Notes: generated by a model not told the origin, from the sequence alone. 64,000 bases of DNA from Ophiura sarsii (GCA_035610835.1 CM069455.1:48816868-48880867); one strand, 5' to 3'. Positions 1 through 13,600 are shown, numbered from the stretch's first letter. Numbers and translations: made by a program.

Positions 1-2504
1 AGCTTCAATGTTCACACCGGCACTTACTGCTGATGGAAATAATTGTCTGAGAAATCAAATGAAGATACTACACAAACATGTGATCGAATCGCTGTGCGAT
101 ATAATATACTATAACGTTCATGTGATACCGATCGCGTTCTTATAGTCTATAGAGTTCAAGTTCTGTTTTAATAATTCCGGATACCGTTATACCGCAGAGT
201 TGATATCAAACAGAGGAGAGAATTTTTCGATAACCGTAACTTATTCCGAAATAACCGATATACCGCAGTTAATCTACGTAAGAGTTTAGAACATTGATTT
301 GTTTTCGAACGACGTTAATACGGTTTAATCGGTTTAAAAACCGATGTTGGTATCCGATACACCAAACAGTGTATAATGACTACACGTAGGTCCTATTGTA
401 CACTTTCCTGGAAAATATCTCGGATGACCACCGGTATTGGTCTGCAATCTCGTACGAATTGAAACATGTATAACTTATTCGGAAGAGTGCAAAACGATAG
501 CCACACCTTTTCAATACACCAATGACCACGTTATTACGTACGGATAGAATCTTGCCGCATCTGGCGTCTCCGGGTACTGGAAGTGCTCGACGTGAATGCA
601 ACGGCAGCTAAATTAACGATATTGAGACGACGCTAAAATCAAATGCGATATTTCAGCCGACACACTGTTGATTATTAATTCAAGTTCATTTCATTATAAA
701 GTCTCTTTCCCCGTTACACAGAAGATGAAGATATGACTTGGCGTGACTTCAATTTCATGAACAGTTCGCGAGAATCCACCAAAAGACGTCGATACATCGG
801 TAGTTTACAATGCCAGTGATAGATTAATACTAGTACGGCATACGAACATAAACATAATTAGAAATGGGACGATCCATCTGAACTTCAGTTACGTGAGGAG
901 TTGACATGAACTTTAACAGTTAGATATCCATTTATAGAGCGTTTGTTATGGTGTTTATTCCGCGCCATAAACGTCCAACGTTAATTTAGACGCACGCAAC
1001 TATCACACGCTCTTGATCGACAGTTCACGTTATTATACCTTTCATACGTTTTCAGTTGACAGCGATTCTCACAGCACAGGAAGTTATAACTTTAGTCACA
1101 TTGTCTGTAATTAATTTCGCGAAAATTTGGCATTATTATTAATCGCTGAAGATATCACGAATATAGCGATTGATACTTCACAACTGTTAGCAATATCCAT
1201 GAATTTATCAACATTTGATCAACGTTCAAATACGAGGAAATGCAAATTGTTTGAGATCTCTCTCTCTCCCCGTAATAGTTAATTTCGCGACCACTGGCAA
1301 CGATAACAACACTTGAAACCATTTGGTTGAGATGTCTCTATAGTCAATTTCGAGAACAGTTGGTATACTAGTATAAGAACACTTCGATTCTGCACCAATC
1401 AATTCCAACTAAACAGTTTTACAGTAACCGTATCGCCGTGATGACAATAATGATTAAAAGTATATGTCACGTTTATAAAATAGTCGGTATAACTCCGATT
1501 TCGTTATCATTTGTTTAAAATAACAGCCACACAACACATACATCCAGTAGGACATCACATTGGGTTAAAACTGTAGCTTGAGACCATATCATGCTGAATT
1601 TGAAATGGTTTAGAGGCGCGAATATCACTTCTTGGACATTGTCTATTCAAGATCGATGAAATCGAATTCCCTGGCGATTTTTGTGGGGACAAAAACCGTG
1701 CCTTTTATCTACTGTAGCGTGGTCAAGTTGAGCAACCGGTTGTGTTACGATGATCGCTGTATTAGAGATACACATTGAGCCTTCTGCCTTGAAGATAATT
1801 GAAGATTCCCGTAAACAACTTGATGAACTGTCACCATGGATATCGACAATATGCTCCAAATAAAAACAATTAATGACGTCGTTCTTGTTTTAAATCAGCA
1901 TCAAACATTGATTCACCATCATAAAATCGGGCATAAAATAGTGACACAGTTCCAAGTTACTGTACCATTGTACATATCACACCATATTATTGTTTGCAAT
2001 ATCATTTTGCGACATCGAATTGCAATAGTTACAAACGTTCCGCCGCCGAAGTTACTGAATGAAGCCCACCAAAATTATCAAGTCGTTTTACTCCGCTTAA
2101 ATTTACGATGGAAAGAGTTTAATTCTATACAGTCTAAGTAATATCAGTAATATTATTTGGACTCGATTTACGTATGATGTAATCACTGACCAATCAATGA
2201 CTGCGAATTTTAAGTTATGACATGCGCATTTGACACAAAATATTACCAATATTCGATATCCATCCGCGTGTACGCTACGCTGGGCCTCAGATGTGTCCAA
2301 CTTGCTTTAATGGATACGACCAACGATAATTGAGTCGGTCGTGTCAAATGCAACTTGCACAAACAGAATTTAACACGGAATTTCATAGCTCTATATTTTT
2401 AGATACATTTTGGCCATGTGGATCGTTGCTCACGTTTTGTCCTTTTTTTTTATAAGAAAACGATTTTAATATATATTTATATATCTTTATCAGATATCAT
2501 GACA
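1..2504. other. Intergenic, no gene recognised
   Basis: AT-rich sequence with only short ORFs on both strands. The longest (1836-2141, plus, 101 codons) is rich in His, Ile and Val with no motif I know, and its minus-strand partner at 1647-1859 is no better. I see no splice-bounded exon, RNA gene or repeat here. Confidence 0.5.
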
Positions 2505-2718
2505 TTAACACTTTCCACGCGGCAGGCGTGTCTCTGCAGACGACATTCCAAAATTTCACAAAATGTTTCAAAAATGTCAAAATGTCATTACCATATATGG
2601 AATTCCCATGAGAAATGCATTGAAATAAGTATAATTTTTTAAGTAATCCTTGAGATAGACTTTGAAATTTAGGAAAGGTTTCTGAAATATCTGTTTTTAT
2701 ATATGGTAAAACTAATAG
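2505..2718 (+). mobile_element. TTAA-type MITE, copy 1, right end lost
   Basis: Begins at a TTAA (2505-2508) followed by CACTTTCCACGCGG, the terminal motif shared with copies near 20411, 35178 and 37890. The internal sequence matches the 35 kb copy in inverted order down to a stretch reading TGGTAAAACTAATAG. There it stops abruptly where the TAGGCATA element fragment begins, so the far terminus is missing. TTAA target sites are typical of the piggyBac superfamily; no transposase is present. Confidence 0.6.
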
Positions 2719-2790
2719 TAGGCATAACACAATGCACACACACAGAGTCTGCCACTGGGAGCATTACACCAGTGAACAACAACATACACC
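2719..2790 (+). repeat. 5' end of the TAGGCATA element family
   Basis: About 70 bases nearly identical to the starts of the two repeat units at 50219 and 50967 (TAGGCATA-ACACAATGCACAC, then a shared stretch ending in CAACAACATA). Similarity then stops. It abuts the truncated MITE on its left, which suggests insertion followed by deletion. Confidence 0.6.
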
Positions 2791-3649
2791 CATAAAAATA
2801 TGTAAGTTCCCCCCTAGCATATACTAGAATATTTCCAAAAAGTATTTGATGGATTTAAATAATTTTCAACTAGAAAGATGCACCCAATTGTTAGGCACAT
2901 TTTGATACCAAATTTGTTGGCCTTGAGACAATGCAACGATAAGAAATTGTGCCATTTACCAATTTTTATACAGAAAAAAAGTGGCACTAAATCTCACTGG
3001 CTATGGCTGGTTTTGTCCATAAATTAACAGACATTTTCTTGGTGGATTTATCGTGCACAGAAAATGGGAATCTACTAAACAATTAAGTGTGGCATCATTT
3101 CAAGAAAATCAATAAGCTGATCATAATTAAGTGTGCCAAGTTCGTCTGATTATGAATGACGTGGCAATTTGGTCCGATTATGAGTGACATGGCAATTTGG
3201 TCGGAATTTTTTTTTTGGGGAAGGCGTGTGCCGCCAGCAAAATGAAAATTGACCCAAACATTTACCAATTTTTTTGACCCAATTGGACCCATATGTTTAC
3301 CGGAAACCCATAATTTTCCTATTATTTGACAGATTTGGCTAAAATGTCGGCGAAAACAGTAACATTAAGGATTTTAGACCCATACTTTACCAAAAATGGC
3401 TTTGAAAAGGGGTCATCCATTTACCAGAGGGTGAAAAAGATACCCTATTTGGTGGCACATTCCTTCCTCGTATACACTAAGTACATAGTGAACCATAATA
3501 TGTTTTTTTTTAAAGGACTCCTCCAAAACAGTATCATTTTATTCATCAAAGAAGATTTTAAAGACACCACCACAATGCATTGCGTTTTTGAAAAATGCCC
3601 TAATTCTGGTCTCCAATTTGTTTCGGTTCCTATACTATCACTAACATGC

Positions 3650-3850
3650 ACACAGTTATGCCTTCATAGCGCGTTTATACGTACATGTAGTTGGAGGTTT
3701 TAGTTTACATCAATGAATACATCAGTGTTCCTTTTTCTTATTTTATAAAACTTAAGAGCTCGACAAATGCATCGTGTGAAAAAAAGCTTTTGGCTGGCGT
3801 TCGTGCGATGCATTGTGGGAAGACATTAAAATCTTCTTTGGTTATTTATT
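3650..3850 (+). repeat. Dispersed repeat, copy 1 (pair with 49270-49480)
   Basis: Shares a long diverged stretch with 49270-49480, including GAGCTCGACAAATGCATCGT, a run around TAGTTTACATCAATGAATA and GGCTGGCGTTCG. No termini or coding capacity can be recognised. Confidence 0.6.
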
Positions 3851-5339
3851 GAATTATATCACGATTTGCTCTGAATAGAAAAACATATCATTTTGATTGA
3901 ATTTCACTTTCGGGAGCGTAAAGATGAAAGAAAAATAGTTATTACCGACGCCTCGGAACCCGACTGTTTATTTTGACGGAATAAATCGTATCTAATAAAA
4001 TTAGGAGCCAGCCATTATGACGTCACATTAATCCGCTCCCGAATGTTGGAAATTCATTTTGATTAGGCAAAAAAACAAAACAAGTTTGTTTCCGGTAGGT
4101 GGTCTAAAAACCAAGATGCGAGATGCGGTTTTTTAATTTTTATTTATTTTCATTTTTGAGGGGGGAGACGTTCTGTGGGATGACTTTCCAAAGGCAATTT
4201 TTGCAATTTACCATACGTCGTGAACCCTGAAGACACAAAGAATCACAGCCGGTATCCTACTGTGCCCCATATCATAGTTACTGGGCTTCCCAGAGCAGTC
4301 AGATTCAATTATTTGTGCAAAATGTTAATCTTTTCTACAGTAATTTGGATTTAAATCACTTTTGCGATTTTATTTTTTCAAAAATGGGACTAAAAAAATG
4401 AAATGCGGTAATTTACGTCGCCAAAACGAAACGCCAGTGTGCGCGGCCTACCCGAAATCAAACTTGTTATTTTTTTACGCCTTATCAGTGAACTATATAT
4501 AATACACATTTCTTACGCTCAGTTGTCAGTCTTCTCACTTTGTGAGTCATCTTTGCACATTTACAGGAGCCTGTGTTGTGCGTTGCGTTTTAGTGTGAGG
4601 ACTTTTGTAATCGTTCCACCATTAGTCGAAAATAAAATGAGTCGTTCGTGACAATTAATTATTGAGTGCATTTCCATCTATAATACTATTCATCACGCTC
4701 TATATAGCAAGAGTAGAGACAAGGCTGGAATTGGAATTCGTTCGTTGTAAAGAAATGGATCAATGGTTAAATAATAAAACTATCACAGATACACTCGTCG
4801 ATCTTTGTGGCGTGCGAATGTTGCCTATGTCACTGGCAATCGAGGTTCCCGTGTATTCCTTATTATTGTTTGAATTTGTATTTGTTTAAACTTGATGGTG
4901 GATTATTGTAACATCATTTTTACGTCAATTGTTTATCCATTATAAAAGTTCACGCGGTTATATTTTTATATTTTATTTATTTTTCTATTATTTATCTCTT
5001 GATTGCTTATTTAACTTCTATAATTATGTATAATATTGCTTGATAAATAATTGATTTGATCAAAATTAAATGTTTTGATTAAAGTCACCTATTTCCTCGA
5101 CATAACTATGTCAGCGTACACTTTGCAAACCTTTTAGCATCGATAGTTGCGGCAGCATAACGTTATGCTCCAACTTACTCTTGGGTCCGGTCAGATAAGA
5201 TTTAGCGTAAATTACTCGCAAGTTACTAGCCTAGTAGTTTACCCCGGTTTGGTGCTCTCAAAATTGTTGGTTACGCCTCAGTTACTAACGAGGTAGCGAG
5301 GTGCACGGTAACCCTCTGTATATCCCCGACTATAACTGG
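3851..5339. other. Intergenic, no gene recognised
   Basis: AT-rich sequence with short ORFs only (for example 4439-4651 and 4662-4889, plus), neither with recognisable motifs nor convincing splice boundaries. I see nothing else I can support. Confidence 0.45.
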
Positions 5340-6171
5340 TTGTGTATTAAATTGGTTTACATCATATTTCAAAAATCGTTCTCAATCTATCATTATTAAT
5401 GATTCTGTCTCTCAACCAAATGTACAACTTGAAGGTGTTCCGCAAGGATTTGTCATTGGCCCTCTATCTTTTACAATGTATACAGCACCATTTTAGGACG
5501 TAATAAAAGCTCATGGTTTTGGTGATATGATTTATGCCGATGACATCCGAGTGTATGTTATATTGAAACAAGATGAACGTTCTTACTGTAATTCCTAAAC
5601 TTGAACTATGTATAGACGACATGAAGGCATGGTCTAGCGCTAATGACTTAAAACTAAATGAAGACAAGACGGAGGTTCTCCACATTACTTCTAAATTCAG
5701 GAAAACATCTCCTCTTTCATCTGTTAATAGTGCCAATGTACCTATACAGCCTGTGAAATCAGCTCGTAACCATGGTAACCTGGGTGTCATCATTGAATGA
5801 TCTTAGCATGGATGTGTATATTAATAATATTTGCCGCTAGGCGACGAAAAAAGAAGTTTTACGGGCGGACGGACCTGTCAAGTAGGGTCGGTCGGTCGGG
5901 CGATTTGTTGTTGTTTTATTTATTTTCTCACATAAAATGTCACCAAAATATGCAAAAATCGGGAATTTTTAAAAAGAAATGTGAAAAAAAATGTTCGACA
6001 TATTTTTGGCCAAAAAACGGCTGATTGAGAGAAAGGTATCTAAAAAAATAAAATAATAAAAATCTTGAAAATCGCAAAAAGGGTGGGTCGGTCTAGCCCG
6101 TAAAACAGGTTTTTTTTAAATTTTCCTCGCCTCAGCTTCATATTCGTTGTACAAAATCGGTCGCATTAGTA
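5340..6171 (+). pseudogene. CR1/L2-like LINE ORF2 fragment, frameshifted
   Basis: A decayed non-LTR reverse transcriptase. Around 5360-5470 it encodes SYFKNRSQS and then a GVPQG-like motif (EGVPQGFVIGPLSF). Near 5535 it has the catalytic box IYADD, and in the ORF at 5573-5800 the thumb motif DLKLNEDKTEVLH. In-frame stops lie between these pieces. The reading resumes after an inserted MITE (5839-6132) as SAS-Y-LYKIGRI, matching the second LINE fragment at 16.7 kb (SASFALFKIGRI). It is cut on the right by another MITE at 6172. It is a dead fragment with no functional product. Confidence 0.8.
5839..6132. mobile_element. MITE with AGGCGA termini inside the LINE
   Basis: Left end AGGCGACGAAAA, right end TTTTCCTCGCCT, with subterminal TTTTACGGGC / GCCCGTAAAA also inverted. 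Removing exactly this interval rejoins the LINE reading (CCGCT + CAGCTTCA), so the boundaries are well supported. It leaves no clear target duplication. The interior is AT-rich with no ORF of note. Confidence 0.65.
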
Positions 6172-7012
6172 GACTTGTTAGAGAGCATTTACATCAAATT
6201 GTCACTATCATCATGATCATTGTCAAAGAACACTATGTAATAGATATATACTTATGTTTGTTATGAGCATGTTACAACAACAAATTGCAATTATTAATTA
6301 GGAGTAATTATGTCATAAAGTCATGTGCCGGTATGTCAGAACAGTGATACGGTGATATGCCGGTATATCAGAACTGCAGTTACACGGTGGTGTATGGCAG
6401 AATATTGTGATGTGCCGGTATGTCAGAATACAAAATGAGGTTTTCATGCCGGTATTATGTTCAAACCCTGGCATATCACACTAATTAGTGCGGTATCTCA
6501 TTAATTAATTACCTTTTTGTCTCAATATTTTGGGAGAAAAAAGAGTTTCATTTGTAGATCATAAAATGCATCTTAAAGGTATATTATGTGATCTTTCCAG
6601 GGAACGCCCTCAACATGGAAAAAAAAAATTGAAAGCAGATTTTCTTGCAGATTTACATTTCTGATAATAAATCATGCATAGGGCCCTACATTCCAAGTTA
6701 CAGGGCGATACGATTCTTAATTACTTCAAAATCATGGTTTTAGAGTGAAAATAAACTGTCGGAATCCCGACAGTTTATATTTTTCACTCTAAATTCACTC
6801 TAAAACCATGATTTTGAGGTAATTAGGAATCGTATCGCTCTGTAACTTGGAATGTATGTATGATTTATGATCGGAAATGTAAATCTGCAAGAAAATCTAC
6901 TTTCTAAAAAATATCATGAATAGAGGGCGCTGTCTTGAAAAGATCACATAATATGCCTTTAACTCATTTTGCCCAAAATGGCACATGTGCCGGTATGTCA
7001 GAACAGCGACGA
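6172..7012 (-). mobile_element. CGTCGCTG-type MITE, copy A, truncated and interrupted
   Basis: Same family as the 521-bp copies at 30825 and 47790, in inverted orientation. The right end is intact (GTCAGAACAGCGACG); roughly the outer 100 bases of the other end are missing. It retains the repeated TGTGCCGGTATGTCAGAA motifs and is split by a 382-bp TTAA-flanked element. No coding capacity of its own. Confidence 0.8.
6577..6958. mobile_element. Fold-back MITE at TTAA, nested in copy A
   Basis: Flanked by TTAA duplicates at 6573-6576 and 6959-6962. The uninterrupted host sequence, seen at 30.87 and 47.84 kb, has a single TTAA at this point. Ends are AGGTATATTATGTGATCTTT and its near-perfect inverse. 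Almost the whole element is one imperfect palindrome centred near 6770 (GTCGGAATCCCGAC). TTAA duplication suggests mobilisation by a piggyBac-type transposase supplied in trans. Confidence 0.8.
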
Positions 7013-7611
7013 TTTGTTTGCTTTGGCCTTTTTGTAGTTGATTTGTATTATGTATATTATGCCTTCCACATGTTGTTTTTCTCCACAATGTACATGTACT
7101 TTGGTTTTTTTTGTATGTTTTTGTTTTTGGTTGTAGTATAAGCATCGTTTTTTATATATATATAATGTTATAATATACATTATATAGATAGGGATACTAT
7201 TACATTTGGGATAGGAAAGTCCTATATTGCACGTATGTAGAGAACAAGTCCCGTTTGCATAAATTTAAAAATGCAACAGCGTCATTTTATATGATGGTAT
7301 GGTGTAAAGTTAAAAAATTAATTCAAATATATACATAAAATAGACAATGAAACGTGAAGCATCAGATATTTCAGGCTTGTAAAACCGTCCAGCACGTACG
7401 TTTTATCATAACTTTTAAAACCGTACAATATTTTGGGAATGTTTTCAACAATTCCGTAAACTTCAATTATTAAGTCTATACCTAAAGCAGACGACACAAA
7501 CAGCGCCACCTAACATATGAGTACGGCCAAAGTTAAACTTAAATTAAGCTCAGATCGGCAAGTTGAGTCGCATACCCCTATAGGCTTTATTCCGTAAATC
7601 ACAGAGGGCGT

Positions 7612-8938
7612 TATTTACGGAATAATAATAAAACTAGTAGGTTATATACTTAATGTAATACACTGAAAACATTACTTTGTCAATTGACAAATATAAATTA
7701 GTCATTCAGGTGGTTTAATTTAACAAATTAAATATTTGTCATTCACATGAAAAGTTTGTCAAATTACAAATTTTTAATTTGTCATGCAAGTGGTTTAATT
7801 TGACAAATTAAATCAAACATTTGTCATTGTTCATTTTTATTTAGTCATTGCCATTTTTTTATTCGTCATTGATAATATTTAATTAGTCACTGCTCCTTGG
7901 AAAATTAGTCATGTATAACAAAAATTAGTCATGGTAATAAACTAATATACTTTAAAAATATAAATTAATTGATTAATTTGATTGTAGTGTATGATTTTAG
8001 GATTTAAGTATTATGAAATTCTATAATAGTGATCGTATTTTGTCACCAAAAAGTGTAAACAAAAAAAGGGAAATACACCATGCAGATCGCAGGCCTTCAC
8101 GACACGACAAGCATACCATGCAATGCCATTCGCAATAGCCATAACCATGAACGTCATGCATGCTTTCAAATCAGACTATTAAGTCCGGGATATTTGGTAA
8201 CAAAATACGATCACTATTATAGAATTTCATAATACTTAAATCCTAAAATCATACACTACAATCAAATCAAATCATTTAATTTATATTTTAAAGTATATTA
8301 GTTTATTACCTTTTCTGTTTTTCGATCTAGATACACAGCTCTCGTGATCCGCTGCACACTCACGTACGCCATGAATTGCAAATGGCGCCGATTCGAAGAC
8401 GCTTCAAAAACGGGTTTCACGTAACCGAAATCAGAAGCTATATTTGTCATTCGCAGCAAATATTTGTCATTTATTTTTCGTCTCCGAATTGATTTGTAAT
8501 TCCGCTGTAACTTTGTCATTTCCTTCCTCATGGTTAAATTAAATCGTCATTCCCAGATTTACTTATTCCCAAATTCGTCAAGTGACGGGTTTAGGATTTG
8601 TCACTCAATTATATTTGTCATACCCAAATTTGTATTTGTCAACGCACAAAGCAACTTCGTACTAGCACTCTTTTAATTTGTCATGTTACTCTCATGGTTT
8701 GTCTTTTCACAGTTATATTGCAAGACTAATTTTTTTAACTCGATTGACGAATTGATCTGGACTTTTGACGAAGTTATGTTTTCAGTGTACTATTATAGGT
8801 TTACCCTTTGTTTTGTCGTCCTGGCCACCTACAAATCGGGGCTTGTTTTCATTTACAAATTTGGTCATATATCATTTTAGTGGTGTCAAAGTGTCTGGCC
8901 ACATTGTGCGCTACTTTTTGTGGTTTATTCCGTAAATA
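7612..8938. mobile_element. Possible element bounded by ATTTACGGAATAA, rich in TTTGTCAT
   Basis: Inverted ends ATTTACGGAATAA (left) and TTATTCCGTAAAT (right). The interior carries more than twenty scattered copies of TTTGTCAT or variants (TTAGTCAT, TTCGTCAT) at 7680-7930 and 8430-8700, split by an inserted inverted repeat. No target duplication identified. The short ORFs at 8298-8531 and 8683-8880 show no domain. Confidence 0.4.
7935..8313. mobile_element. Long inverted-repeat element (fold-back)
   Basis: Arms of roughly 110 bases beginning GGTAATAAACTAATATAC and ending with its inverse GTATATTAGTTTATTACC. They include the mirrored stretch TGTATGATTTTAGGATTTAA. The ~160-bp loop has no ORF. 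It interrupts the TTTGTCAT-rich sequence. Confidence 0.7.
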
Positions 8939-8939
8939 G

Positions 8940-9937
8940 TGTTGTGTGATTACCATCTATTGTCTTCATAAATCTACGCTACCCTGTGTATCTTTGGAGG
9001 ACGGGTACCGGCATCCTAAGATTTTCAAATCGAAGTTTGTGTGCGAAATATCTCGAAAAATACAGCTTGAATTAGTAAGATTTGTGGACACGATATTGGT
9101 ACAGTATTTATCTCGGCTGAGTTCGAGTGACTGGTTATTTGGAGAATTATGAGGGATAATGTTCCCGCGATAGGGATATTTATTTTCTATTCCGACATCG
9201 TCACATCAAAGAAAATGGCGGCGATTCTAGTTATTGTACCCCCCGTATATCACCATAATGTTTTATATACTCCATGCGCTCCGTCGCTGATCGCAAGCGT
9301 GGATCACCGTTTTTCCAATCAAGGGGCGTAATTTTGTTTTGTCGTGGTTTACTACTCATGTGTGTGGGCGGAAAGAGTTCAAGCGTAATAGAGCATGAAG
9401 CTAAAACTATATGAATCCCCCCATCCCAAACGCCACTACGCGCAATTGAGTTTGTTGAATTTTGTTCACCGCTAGGCTATGTACCACCCCTAGAGATTGC
9501 CTCAGAAAAAAATTGTGTTTGCGATTTCGTCTTTATTAATCCATCAATGGATTCCGGATTTTGTGAGCATGTACAAATCGCAAATAACTTGGACGAGTTC
9601 AAAGTTGGGGTTAATCTGCCTCATAGGAGTAAAACTATTTTTTTGCCTTGAGAAGCATATTTTTCTTAGTAAAATACAACGATGCATGCTCGGGGGTGGT
9701 ACTCACGTATGTAAGGCATACGGGGAGGTGCCGCTCCAGTGGGTCGTTTTTCATGAGACATCCTTAGCCATGGGTAGGCTTTTCAACTGAAAAATCCTTA
9801 GACATGGGTCTATCCAAAATCACCCTTAGAAATGGGTAGGGGATTTGATTCTCCAGCGGCACACCCCCGACCAAACCAAATCTGAGTACACCCCCCTTTT
9901 TCCCGGGGATGTATGAGCGTTGCTATTTTTGTTTGAT
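8940..9937. other. Intergenic, minor repeats
   Basis: No gene recognised. At 9760-9840 a short motif resembling CCTTAGACATGGGT occurs three times. ORFs at 8946-9152 and 9497-9790 have no recognisable domain or splice context. Confidence 0.4.
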
Positions 9938-10265
9938 GTTTACATAACAAACAGAGTCCCCCGACTTGTCGCGGTTTTAGTTATACCATTGTAATACTTG
10001 CTACGTCACACCATACTTGATGTATGAGGGCGAATCTTTGCTGTATAGATAATCAATTGTTTGATGTTTACGTAACAATTGGATGCCTTTTTCACTGAAT
10101 CACGCTGGGCCCATTACTCATTAGTAAGTACATGGAAGAGCGTGGACATTTACATAATTATGTTATGTTTACATAACAAACAGAAAAAACTTGTCGCCGC
10201 GGTTTTAGTTATACCAGGGAGGTGTGGTTATACCATTGTAATACATGCTAGTATTACACCATACG
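9938..10265 (+). repeat. Two diverged direct repeats
   Basis: A block containing GATGTTTACATAACAAACAG, then GCGGTTTTAGTTATACCA and CATTGTAATAC-TGCTA, occurs at about 9938-10015 and again at 10164-10262. A partial third start lies near 10060. No coding content. Confidence 0.6.
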
Positions 10266-10659
10266 GTAATATTGAAGACTGGGGGATGTAATCTATTCAA
10301 AATCATTGCCAAATTTGGCCACATCGTTAGTTCGTAAAGAACTATGCCGGGCAAATCATGCACATTTTTAAACCATTTTAGGTAAAAAGCGGTTTACTTT
10401 CATGATTTTTAGTTGCTTGTGCGGGGTTATATAGACATCAGTGAATACATTCTAGCCACATCGTACTACATCGCTGTATTCATCTAGGTAAACATGGAGT
10501 TTTCTACATATTTTGGTCAACTAATTTTCAAAAAAATGTCGCCCTCTGAAGTCAATGATATGAACATCCCTAGCATTATAATAGGCTATACCTTTTAATT
10601 GAATATATTATCGACTCGCACATAGAAATGATCGGTTCTTTAAAAATAAAAAAATAAAT

Positions 10660-13600
10660 TATCCAAACATTAATGATATTTGCGTCCATTTTCCAAATTT
10701 TGACATTTGTCGGTCAGACTCAGGCCTACTTAATTTTTTTTTTTAAATGCTCATGATTTCTATACGAAAGACATTTTTGTCATGAAATTGATTGCGGCTT
10801 GACTTTTTTTTGTATCATCGATCTCATGTACCCCCAAAAAATGAATTATTTAACCAAATAATGGTATTTGGGCTATTTTTTCAAATGTTGATATTTGTCG
10901 GTCAAGCCGAGAATTTAAAAATAAATCGTTATGATTTCTATGCGAATGACTTTTTTTGTCGCCAAATTGATTGCGGCTTGACTTTTTTGCATCATCGATC
11001 TCATATGTACCAAAAAAATTGAATTATTTAACCAAATAATGGTATTTGGGTTAATTTTTTTTCAAATTTTGATATTTGTCGGTCAAGCCTAGAATTAAAA
11101 AAAAAATTGTTATGATTTCTATGCGAATTACTTTTTTGTGGTCAAATTGATTCCGGCTTGACTTTTTTGTATCATCGATCTCAAACGTACCCCAAAAAAT
11201 TGAAATTACTTTAATAACCAAATAATGGTATTTGGGCTAATTTTTCAAATTTTGATATTAAGTCAAGCCTAGAATTAAAAAAAAAAAATAATGATTTCTA
11301 TGCGAATGACTTTTTTGTCGCCAAATTGATTGCGGCTTGACTTTTTTGCATCATCGATCTCATACGTAGCAAAAATAAAATTGAATTATTTAACCAAATA
11401 ATGGTATTTGGGCTAATTTATCAAATTTTGATATTTGTCGGTCAAGCCTGGAATTTAAAAAAAAATTGTTATGATTTCTATGCGAACAACTTTTTTTTGT
11501 GTCAAATTGATTGCGACTTGACTTTTTTGTATCATCGATCTCATACGTACCCAAACAAAATTGAATTATTTAACCAAATAATGGTATTTGGGCAAATTTT
11601 TCAAATTTTGATATTTGTCAGTCAAGCCTAGAATTAAAAAAAAAATGATTTCTATGCGAATGACATTTTTTGTCGCCAAATTCATTGCGGCTTGACTTTT
11701 TTGCATCATCGATCTTATGCGTACCCCAAATAATTGAATTACTTTAATAACCAAATAATGGTATTTGGGCTAATTTTTCAAATTTTGATATTTGTCAGTC
11801 AAGCCTAGAATTTAAAAATAAATAAATTATGATTTCTATGTGAATGACTTTTTTGTCGCCAAATTGATTGCGGCTTGACTTTTGCATCATCGATCTCATA
11901 CGTACCAAAAGTAAAATTGAATTATTTAACCAAATAATGGTATTTGGTCTATTTTTTTCAAATTTTGATATTTGTCGGTCAAGCTTGGAATTTAAAAAAA
12001 ATATTGTTATGATTTCTATGCGAACAACTTTTTTTGTCGTCAAATTGATTGCGACTTGACTTTTTTGTATCATCGATCTCATACGTACCCAAACAAAATT
12101 GAATTATTTAACCAAATAATGGTATTTGGGCTAATTTTTCAAATTTTGATATTTGTCAGTCAAGTCTAGAATTAAAAAAAAAAAATTCTATGCAAATTAC
12201 TTTTATGTCGCCAAATTGATTGCGGCTTGAGTTTTTTGTATCATCGATCTCATATGTACCCACAAAAATTGAATTACTTAGCTAATTAATGGTATTTGGG
12301 CTAATTTGTCAAATTTTGATATTTGTCGGTCAAGCCTAGAATTTAAAAAAATTGTTATGATTTCTATGCAAACAACTTTTTGTGTGTGTCAAATTGATTG
12401 CGGCTTGACTTTTTTGCATCATCGATCTCATATGTACCAAAAATAAATTTGAATTATTTAACCAAATAATGGTATTTGGGCTAATTTGTCAAATTTTGAT
12501 ATTTGTCAGTCAAGCCTGGAATTTAAAAAAAAAAATGTTATGATTTCTATGCGAACAACTGTTTTATCGTCAAATTGATTGCGACTTGACTTTTTTGTAT
12601 CATCGATCTCATGCGTACCCCAAAAAATTGAATTACTCTAATAACCAAATAATGGTATTTGGGCTAATTTGTCAAATTTTGATATTTGTCAGTCAAGCCT
12701 AGAATTTAAAAAATAATAATTATGATTTCTATGCGAATGACTTTTTTGTCGCCAAATTGATTGCGGCTTGACTTTTTTGCATCATCGATCTCATACGTAC
12801 CAAATATAAAATTGAATTATTTAACCAAATAATGGTATTTGGGCTAATTTTTCAAATTTTGATATTTGTCAGTCAAGTCTAGAATTAAAAAAAAAAATTC
12901 TATGCAAATTATTTTTATGTCGCCAAATTGATTGCGGCTTGAGTTTTTTGTATCATCGATCTCGCTATTTTTTCAAATTTTGATATTTGTCGGTCAAGCT
13001 TGGAATTTACAAAAATATTGTTATGATTTCTATGCGAACAACTTTTTTTGTCATCAAATTGATTGCGACTTGACTTTTTTGTATCATCGATCTCATACGT
13101 ACCCAAACAAAATTGAATTATTTAACCAAATAATGGTATTTGGGCTAATTTTTCAAATTTTGATATTTGTTGCTCAAGCCTAGAATTTTTTTTAAAAAAT
13201 CGTTATGATTTCTATGCGAATGACTTTTTTGTCGCCAAATTGATTGCGGTTTGAGTTTTTTGTATCATCGATCTCATATGTACCCACAAAAATTGAATTA
13301 ACTAAATAATGGTATTTGGGCTAATTTTTCAAATTTTGATATTTGTCGGTCAAGCCTAGAATTTAAAAAAAAAATGTTATGATTTATATGCGAATTACTT
13401 TTTTTGTGGTCAAATTGATTGCGGCTTGACTTTTTTGTATCATCAATCTCATACGTACCCCAAAAAATTGAATTACTTTAATATTAACCAAATAATGGTA
13501 TTTGGGCTAATTTTTCAAATTTTGATATTTGTCAGTCAAGCCTAGAATTAAAAAAAAATAATTATGATTTCTATGCGAATGACTTTTTTTGTCGCCAAAT

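Noticed and set aside
3326..3703. Plus-strand ORF of 125 codons
   Set aside because: AT-rich chance frame that runs into a dispersed repeat (3650-3850); no domain, and the repeat copy at 49.3 kb does not keep the frame.
6897..7145. ORF with YRHMCHFGQNEL, also seen at the end of the L1 frame near 47,800
   Set aside because: The shared peptide is just the terminus of the CGTCGCTG-type MITE translated in one frame.
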